Positions 7,539-11,345 of a stretch of DNA of 11,345 nt are shown one piece after another. The position numbers and the translations under genes are program-made. The stretch spans positions 1-11,345 of the forward strand of contig USJW01000139.1 of NCBI GenBank assembly GCA_900555045.1, given 5' to 3'. This DNA comes from an uncultured Clostridium sp. GTDB taxonomy: Bacteria; Bacillota; Clostridia; Lachnospirales; Lachnospiraceae. Numbering within the stretch: position 1 is the first letter of the stretch; every line of letters starts with the position of its first letter. Under the pieces are notes generated by a model. It saw only the letters and a program-made list of their open reading frames with translations. It had not been told where the DNA came from and did not search any database.

Positions 7539-9175
7539 GACGGGGAAAATTAAAGGGGGCGGCCGCGGTGGCGCTGCTGTCCGCGGCTGCGTTTCTGTTC
7601 ACCACAGGCTTTTCGAGGGCGGTGGACTACGCGTCCGGGCGCGCGGGCTATCTTACATCCGCCACCTACTATTCCGACGACTGGGTGGTGAATTTCTGGA
7701 ACAGCGAGAGCGCCCACATGGTGCGGGAGCTGGCGAAGATCGCCGAGGACGGCTTCAACAGCATCATCCTGGTGGTGCCCTGGCGGGAGTTTCAGCCGCG
7801 CATGTCGCCCGCATCCTACAATTCCTACGCCTGGGACAAGCTGGACCGGGTGATGGAGGCCGCTGCCGGGCAGGGCCTTTCGGTCATGCTCCGGGTGGGC
7901 TACACCTGGGACTACGCGGGCACGGACAATGTGCTGGCGCGCTACCAGGCGCTCATGTACGATGACAGCGCCCGGACTGCCTGGAGGGAGTACGTGGGCC
8001 GCCTGTATGAGCGGGCGAGCGCCCACGAGAACTTCTGCGGCGGCTTTCTGACCTGGGAGGACTTCTGGAATTTTACGGATTCTTCGGCCGCCCTCGGCAA
8101 GGGGCGCCAGAGCCGCGAGATGGCAAAGCGCTGCGGGTACGCGGATTATGCGGGGGAAAATTACACTCTGGCGGAGCTGTCGGGGCTGTACCAGGAGGAG
8201 ATCGCCTCCCTGGACGATCTGTACCTGCCGGGGAGGGAATCCCCTGCCAGGAAGGTGCTTTTTGAGTTCTACAACCAGTTTTTAAACCAGCTCCTGGAGG
8301 AGAGCCAGCAGGTGTTTCCCGGGCTGTCCTTCGAGGTGCGCCTGGACGGGGACCAGATCCGTCAGGCGGACGGGACGGTGGAGGGGTACATGCACGCGGC
8401 CACGTTCCCCTGCGGCTTAGCGGCCTACTCCTGCACCATGTACAGCATCCCCATGGGCCAGGCCAACCGCTACGAGCGGATCTCCGCTCAGGAGGCCCTC
8501 ATCATGGCCCCCATGTTTCTGGGAAATGTGCTGAATCACAACGGCGGAAAGCCCGTGTACATCGATCAGTTTCTGTTCACGGACAATACGCCCGGCTTCT
8601 CCCACAACGCCCAGCTGCTCGACGGGGAAAAACCGGTGTACCTGGAGATGGTGAGGCCCATCCTGGAGCAGATGTCCATGGGCTACGGCATCTGGACCTA
8701 CCGCAACTACGGGGACAACAAGCTGTTCAACTCCCAGTTCGGCCTGGGGCAGGAACAGTGGATGCTCTCCGGCGGGGCGAGGACCGAAAAGCGGGGCGGC
8801 AGCATGGCCGCGGTTCTCCCGCCCGGCTCCTCCATCAGCCAGAACATTGCGTCGCGCAGCACCGGGGAGGAGGGGGCGAACACCCGGGTGCGCTTTAAGG
8901 CCGTCTCCAGGGGCGCCAGCGATCTGACCGTCCGGCTGGGCTCCATGTCCCAGTCCGTGACCGTCAAGGGATCAAGGACGGTGGAGTTGGAATTTCCGGG
9001 GAACGGAGCGCCGGTGTTCACCGTCGAGAACCGCAGCGCTGAGGTGTGGATGGACGACATCTACGTGTACACCTTTGTGACCGACGGGGAGCTCTACAGC
9101 ATGGACGGGGAGGCGCTTTCCTGCCTGGAGGCCGTGCGGAATTTAAACCGCTCGCTGGGCTCTGCGGGTGAATAA
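7535..9175 (+). CDS. exported TIM-barrel glycoside-hydrolase-like protein with CBM-like C-terminus
   Basis: The 546-aa product starts with a basic, hydrophobic segment (residues 1-28) that is a signal peptide or membrane anchor. Residues about 38-395 alternate strands and helices like a (beta/alpha)8 barrel of glycosidase clan A: GYLTSATYYSDDW (38-50), FNSIILVVPWREF (74-86), LSVMLRVGYTWDY (115-127), GGFLTWEDFWNF (169-180), LSFEVRLDGD (264-273), KPVYIDQFLF (339-348) and GYGIWTYRNYGDN (383-395). Glu175 in WED at the end of strand 4 is the best acid/base candidate. The strand-7 position shows Asp344, not the usual Glu. Residues about 397-513 resemble a CBM4/9 jelly-roll: an N-x-x-F start, a SISQNI strand, and a closing WMDDIYVY. 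I do not recognise a precise family. The ATG overlaps the MATE stop (ATGA) with GGAGGTG just upstream, so translation is probably coupled. It may act on cell-surface or host glycans, or be catalytically altered. Confidence 0.68.
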   Translation: MRRGKLKGAAAVALLSAAAFLFTTGFSRAVDYASGRAGYLTSATYYSDDWVVNFWNSESAHMVRELAKIAEDGFNSIILVVPWREFQPRMSPASYNSYAWDKLDRVMEAAAGQGLSVMLRVGYTWDYAGTDNVLARYQALMYDDSARTAWREYVGRLYERASAHENFCGGFLTWEDFWNFTDSSAALGKGRQSREMAKRCGYADYAGENYTLAELSGLYQEEIASLDDLYLPGRESPARKVLFEFYNQFLNQLLEESQQVFPGLSFEVRLDGDQIRQADGTVEGYMHAATFPCGLAAYSCTMYSIPMGQANRYERISAQEALIMAPMFLGNVLNHNGGKPVYIDQFLFTDNTPGFSHNAQLLDGEKPVYLEMVRPILEQMSMGYGIWTYRNYGDNKLFNSQFGLGQEQWMLSGGARTEKRGGSMAAVLPPGSSISQNIASRSTGEEGANTRVRFKAVSRGASDLTVRLGSMSQSVTVKGSRTVELEFPGNGAPVFTVENRSAEVWMDDIYVYTFVTDGELYSMDGEALSCLEAVRNLNRSLGSAGE

Positions 9176-9246
9176 AACACTTGCCTGAGCGCATACTAAC
9201 TTTGTCACGCAGATTACAGAATTAAAAACCCAAGGAGGTAATGACG

Positions 9247-9561
9247 ATGACAAAGTTGGAATGTAGCGTTAAGAACTGCATGCATAACTCTGACAATTAT
9301 TGCTGCAAGAGCGCCATCCTGGTGGACGGCCACGAGGCTGTCAAGCCGAACGACACCTGCTGCGCAAGCTTCGACGAGAACAAGGGCGGTGCGTTTACCA
9401 ACCTGTTCAAGACCCCGGAGAGCCGCCTGGAGGTAGAGTGTGACGCGGTCAAGTGCGTTTATAACGAGGACCGCCGCTGTGCAGCCGAGCACATCGACAT
9501 CGCGGGCGACGGAGCCTGCGACTGCGGCCAGACCCGCTGCGCCACCTTCAAGTCCCGCTAA
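9247..9561 (+). CDS. tandem DUF1540 cysteine-rich protein
   Basis: The 104-aa product consists of two DUF1540 repeats, small Cys-rich units of unknown function common in Clostridia and probably metal-binding. Cys6, Cys11, Cys19 and Cys39 are matched by Cys65, Cys70, Cys78 and Cys98, each exactly 59 residues later. Each repeat opens with C-x4-C-x7-C and closes with CAS/TF. Four extra cysteines (20, 38, 91, 93) bring the total to 12. The linker (residues 43-61) holds KGGAFTNLFKTPES. There is no signal peptide or membrane segment, so it is cytoplasmic. The ATG at 9247 is chosen because AAGGAGG (9232-9238) lies 8 nt upstream; an ATG at 9241 is too close to it. It stands 71 nt after the glycosidase-like gene with no terminator between, so it may be read through. 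I see no convincing separate promoter. Confidence 0.85.
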   Translation: MTKLECSVKNCMHNSDNYCCKSAILVDGHEAVKPNDTCCASFDENKGGAFTNLFKTPESRLEVECDAVKCVYNEDRRCAAEHIDIAGDGACDCGQTRCATFKSR

Positions 9562-9582
9562 CAGCAGGCTTTTACGATGACT

Positions 9583-9625
9583 CGCCGTTGCCCGGAGGGA
9601 TATGTGTCCTCCGGGCATTGCGGCG
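9583..9625 (+). terminator. stem-loop after the DUF1540 gene, possible terminator
   Basis: TGCCCGGAGG (9589-9598) pairs perfectly with CCTCCGGGCA (9608-9617) around a 9-nt loop. An outer CGCCGT (9583-9588) pairs with the GCGGCG side ending at 9625, across a 2-nt bulge. The stem is strong, but AAATATAAAATA follows rather than a T-run. It could be a weak or factor-assisted terminator or an mRNA 3' end stabiliser. Confidence 0.45.
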
Positions 9626-9671
9626 CCCAAATATAAAATATAGGATGCGCGAAAATAAAGGAAAATATGCC

Positions 9672-9700
9672 TTGACAAATTGAGGCAGTTATAGTAAAGT
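9672..9700 (+). promoter_or_regulatory. sigma-A-type promoter for infC-rpmI-rplT
   Basis: A perfect -35 box TTGACA (9672-9677) and a -10 box TAAAGT (9695-9700, 4 of 6 to consensus) are 17 nt apart, in AT-rich DNA. Transcription would begin near 9707-9708, leaving a leader of about 225 nt before infC. Confidence 0.8.
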
Positions 9701-9837
9701 AATATAAGTTGTGAGAACGACTACAGGAAAGCAGGTATCCACCTCACCTTGGCACGAGCGAGTGACCCGGGTTCATAAAAGCGACGAGCGCAGGCGTTTT
9801 CCCTTGTGGGAGCGGCTCGAAGGGTTGCTGTGTGAAG

Positions 9838-9871
9838 AAGTGGATGGGCTGCCTGTCCGCTTTATTTTTTT
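9838..9871 (+). terminator. leader terminator (attenuator) upstream of infC
   Basis: A 10-bp stem (9838-9847 with 9853-9862, three G-U pairs) and a 5-nt loop are followed by T, A and seven T residues (9863-9871). It lies inside the operon's own leader, about 130 nt after the predicted transcription start. It would therefore end transcripts before infC unless the antiterminator forms. Confidence 0.82.
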
Positions 9872-9917
9872 GCCCCCGGCAGAGGGGCATGCTGATTCCG
9901 GAGTAAGATTGAATTAT

Positions 9918-9922
9918 GGAGG
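9918..9922 (+). promoter_or_regulatory. ribosome binding site that sets the ATT start of infC
   Basis: GGAGG at 9918-9922 is the only good Shine-Dalgarno sequence before infC. It lies 9 nt from the ATT at 9932, but 21 nt from the first in-frame conventional-type start (TTG at 9944), so it supports the ATT. Confidence 0.8.
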
Positions 9923-9931
9923 TGTACGACT

Positions 9932-10438
9932 ATTAGCGAACATTTGATTAACGAACAGATCAGAGACAAGGAAGTACGGGTTGTCGGGGCAGATGGAGAG
10001 CAGCTGGGCATTATGTCGTCCAGGGACGCTTACAAGCTGGCTCAGGAGGCGGAGTTGGATCTTGTGAAGATCGCGCCCACCGCGAAGCCGCCCGTATGCA
10101 AGATTATCGACTACGGCAAATTCCGTTACGAGAACGCACGTAAGGAGAAGGAAGCCCGCAAGAAACAGAAGGTAATCGAGATCAAGGAAGTTCGTTTGTC
10201 CCCCAATATTGATACCAACGATTTGAACACCAAGGTCGGGGCAGCCAGGAAGTTCCTGGAAAAGGGAGACAAGGTGAAGGTGACCTTGCGCTTCAGAGGC
10301 CGTGAGATGGCCCACATGTCCAAGTCCAGGTACATTCTGGATGATTTCGCTGAGAGTCTGGCCGACATCGCCGTAGTCGATAAGCCCTCGAAGGTGGAAG
10401 GAAGAAGCATGGTTATGTTTTTAACTGCAAAACGTTAA
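9932..10438 (+). CDS. infC: translation initiation factor IF-3, ATT start
   Basis: IF3 binds the 30S subunit, keeps it apart from 50S, and checks start codon and initiator tRNA pairing. The 168-aa product has the N-terminal domain (LINEQIRDKEVRVVG at residues 5-19, then APTAKPPVCKIIDYGKFRYE), a Lys/Arg-rich helical linker (ARKEKEARKKQK), and the C-terminal domain with IKEVRLSPNIDTND, VKVTLRFRGREM and the closing VMFLTAKR. I start it at ATT 9932. This codon has GGAGG 9 nt upstream and adds the SEHL residues expected before LINEQIRDKE. ATT starts are known for infC in E. coli and Geobacillus, where IF3 represses its own translation by rejecting this codon. An automatic caller would probably choose the TTG at 9944 and shorten the protein by four residues. 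rpmI follows after 28 nt. Confidence 0.95.
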   Translation: MSEHLINEQIRDKEVRVVGADGEQLGIMSSRDAYKLAQEAELDLVKIAPTAKPPVCKIIDYGKFRYENARKEKEARKKQKVIEIKEVRLSPNIDTNDLNTKVGAARKFLEKGDKVKVTLRFRGREMAHMSKSRYILDDFAESLADIAVVDKPSKVEGRSMVMFLTAKR

Positions 10439-10466
10439 AATACAATGATTTAAGGAGGAATTTACA

Positions 10467-10664
10467 ATGCCAAAGTTAAAAACCAGCAGAGCAGCAGCAA
10501 AGCGCTTTAAAAAGACAGGAACCGGTAAGTTAGTTCGCAATAAAGCTTACAAATCTCATATCTTAACTAAGAAGTCCACCAAGCGGAAGAGAAATCTTAG
10601 AAAAGACATCGTTACCGACGCAACCAATGCACAGGTAATGAAGAAGATTTTACCATATCTGTAA
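10467..10664 (+). CDS. rpmI: 50S ribosomal protein L35
   Basis: The 65-aa, very basic product is ribosomal protein L35 of the large subunit. It has the family's opening PKLKTSRAAAKRFKKTGTGK, the HILTKKSTKRKRNLRK core at about residues 31-46, and the short C-terminal MKKILPYL. The length is standard. TAAGGAGG (10450-10457) precedes the ATG at about 9 nt. It is the middle gene of the classic infC-rpmI-rplT operon and is 29 nt ahead of rplT. Base composition is clearly more AT-rich than the metabolic genes upstream, as expected for highly expressed ribosomal genes with selected codons. Confidence 0.98.
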   Translation: MPKLKTSRAAAKRFKKTGTGKLVRNKAYKSHILTKKSTKRKRNLRKDIVTDATNAQVMKKILPYL

Positions 10665-10693
10665 GTTGAAATTGTAGAAGGAGGAAATTACCG

Positions 10694-11050
10694 ATGGCAA
10701 GAATTAAAGGCGGTTTAAATGCGAAGAAGAAACATAACAGAGTCCTGAAGATGGCGAAAGGCTACAGAGGGGCACGTTCCAAACAGTATAGAATTGCTAA
10801 GCAGTCCGTAATGCGCGCTCTGACCAGCTCCTACGCAGGCAGAAAAGAGAGAAAGAGACAGTTCAGACAGCTGTGGATCGCTCGTATCAACGCTGCTGCA
10901 CGTATCAACGGCCTGTCCTACAGCAAGCTGATGTACGGCTTAAAGCTGGCGAATGTGGATCTGAACCGTAAGGTTCTGTCCGACATGGCGATCAACGACG
11001 CAGAGGGATTTGCGAAGCTGGCCGAGCTGGCAAAGAGCAAAATCGCTTAA
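10694..11050 (+). CDS. rplT: 50S ribosomal protein L20
   Basis: The 118-aa product is L20, an early large-subunit assembly protein that binds 23S rRNA. In Bacillus and E. coli it also represses its own operon by binding the mRNA. The basic N-terminal extension MARIKGGLNAKKKHNRVLKM and the AKGYRGARSKQY segment (residues 22-33) reach into rRNA. The globular domain holds the conserved RQLWIARINAAARINGLSY (58-76) and KLMYGLKLANVDLNRKVLSD (78-97). Length is normal. GAAGGAGG (10678-10685) lies 8 nt before the ATG. It is the last gene of the operon and the likely effector of the leader terminator upstream of infC. Confidence 0.98.
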   Translation: MARIKGGLNAKKKHNRVLKMAKGYRGARSKQYRIAKQSVMRALTSSYAGRKERKRQFRQLWIARINAAARINGLSYSKLMYGLKLANVDLNRKVLSDMAINDAEGFAKLAELAKSKIA

Positions 11051-11062
11051 TGAGACATAGAT

Positions 11063-11111
11063 AAAAAGGTGACTTAAAACCGTTTATCCAGCGGTTTTAG
11101 TCACCTTTTTT
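11063..11111 (+). terminator. intrinsic terminator after rplT
   Basis: AAAAAGGTGACT...AAAACCG (left arm, 11063-11082) pairs with CGGTTTT...GTCACC and the T-run (11092-11111), with one bulged T, around a loop of about 9 nt. Six T residues end it. A matching A-run before the stem means it could also end minus-strand transcripts of the gene that converges from the right. Confidence 0.93.
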
Positions 11112-11162
11112 GTTGCGCCGCCACGGGATTTATGCGGCCTTTGTACCACTTTTCCAGCGTAT

Positions 11163-11345
11163 TTAACTGACCGGCGGCTTTGATGGAGTGAATTCACCGT
11201 ACACCGGCCGGATCACGATCCGGTTCTCATACACCTCCGCCTGACAGGGCTGGCCGGGGTAGAAGTCGGCCATAGTTAGCGGTGCGGTGTTGTCGGAAAA
11301 GCACTTGATGGAGTCTCTTGTGATTCTGAAGAATTTGATCAGGTA
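11163..11345 (-). CDS. unrecognised protein, C-terminal end (partial)
   Basis: On the minus strand an open frame of 60 codons runs in from the window edge and ends with TAA at 11163-11165. The visible tail includes KFFRITRDSIKCFSDNTAPL, then TMADFYPGQPCQAEVYENRI and VIRPVYGEFTPSKPPVS. The stretch with GQPCQAEVYENRIVIRP loosely recalls a small swapped-hairpin (AbrB/SymE-like) beta unit. That is a weak resemblance, and I assign no function. It converges on rplT, and the A/T-flanked terminator between them could serve both. Reality as a gene is likely but not certain, because the 5' part is outside the window. Confidence 0.5.
   Translation of the reverse strand, partial: YLIKFFRITRDSIKCFSDNTAPLTMADFYPGQPCQAEVYENRIVIRPVYGEFTPSKPPVS

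Larger units (their letters stand above)
9707..9931 (+). promoter_or_regulatory. infC-rpmI-rplT attenuator leader (L20-leader-like)
   Basis: This long untranslated leader has the layout of the autoregulatory leader known upstream of infC-rpmI-rplT in Bacillus, where L20 controls early termination. It contains a stem-loop at 9801-9824 (CCCTT with AAGGG, a GAG/CTC inner stem), an intrinsic terminator at 9838-9871, and a small hairpin at 9871-9889 (TGCCCC with GGGGCA). The segment 9736-9745 can pair with 9837-9846 (nine pairs including one U-G, one mismatch). That would occupy the terminator's left arm and so form an antiterminator. The start near 9707 is inferred from the promoter. An open frame across the leader has no ribosome binding site and is not called as a gene. 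Binding of L20 is inferred from the known family, not seen. It covers most of the gene-free stretch 9562-9931. Confidence 0.7.

Noticed and set aside
9181..9230. Possible promoter before the DUF1540 gene (TTGCCT or TTGTCA boxes)
   Set aside because: No -10 box lies at proper spacing, and the nearest candidate would put the transcription start on the ribosome binding site.
9769..9775. T-loop-like GGGTTCA in the infC leader, considered as part of a tRNA
   Set aside because: No acceptor stem, anticodon arm or matching T-stem can be drawn around it.
9711..9947. 78-codon open frame across the infC leader
   Set aside because: It starts at a GTG without a ribosome binding site, runs through the terminator stem and T-run, and gives a low-complexity product with no recognisable fold. 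The region is better explained as a structured leader.

Overview
The window looks like chromosome from a high-GC member of the Clostridia, most likely Lachnospiraceae. The clues are the Firmicutes-type infC-rpmI-rplT operon with an attenuator leader, strong AGGAGG-type ribosome binding sites, a YqeC/MocA pair of the selenium-dependent molybdenum hydroxylase type, and a DUF1540 cysteine-rich protein. This placement rests on protein resemblance only. There is no sign of a phage, insertion sequence, CRISPR array, rRNA or tRNA.

Region 1 (1-4594, + strand) is the end of an aldarate or hydroxyacid utilisation operon. It holds the C-terminus of glucarate dehydratase (gudD), a LarA-family nickel-pincer racemase/epimerase homologue, and a complete tripartite tricarboxylate-type transporter in the order binding protein (tctC), small membrane subunit (tctB), large membrane subunit (tctA). 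A strong intrinsic terminator closes it. A 17-bp stem-loop lies between tctC and tctB and may set the ratio of binding protein to membrane subunits. The likely combined job is uptake of a sugar diacid or hydroxyacid, optional stereochemical conversion by the LarA homologue, and dehydration by GudD.

Region 2 (4618-9175, + strand) starts at a good extended -10 promoter. It encodes YqeC, a MocA-like cytidylyltransferase, a MATE efflux transporter, and an exported TIM-barrel glycoside-hydrolase-like protein with a C-terminal carbohydrate-binding-like domain. The first two belong to molybdenum hydroxylase maturation. The last two overlap by 4 nt and are probably co-translated. Why all four sit together is not clear.

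Region 3 (9247-9625) is a small protein made of two DUF1540 repeats, followed by a GC-rich stem-loop without a U-tract.

Region 4 (9672-11111) is the infC-rpmI-rplT operon (IF3, L35, L20). It has a clear promoter, a roughly 220-nt leader with an intrinsic terminator and a possible long-range antiterminator, a non-canonical ATT start for infC, and a strong terminator at the end. After it, on the minus strand, lies the C-terminal end of an unrecognised protein that runs off the window.

No wholly new system is evident. The points most worth following are the LarA homologue's role in an aldarate operon, the infC leader switch, and the exported glycosidase-like protein whose second catalytic residue is unclear.
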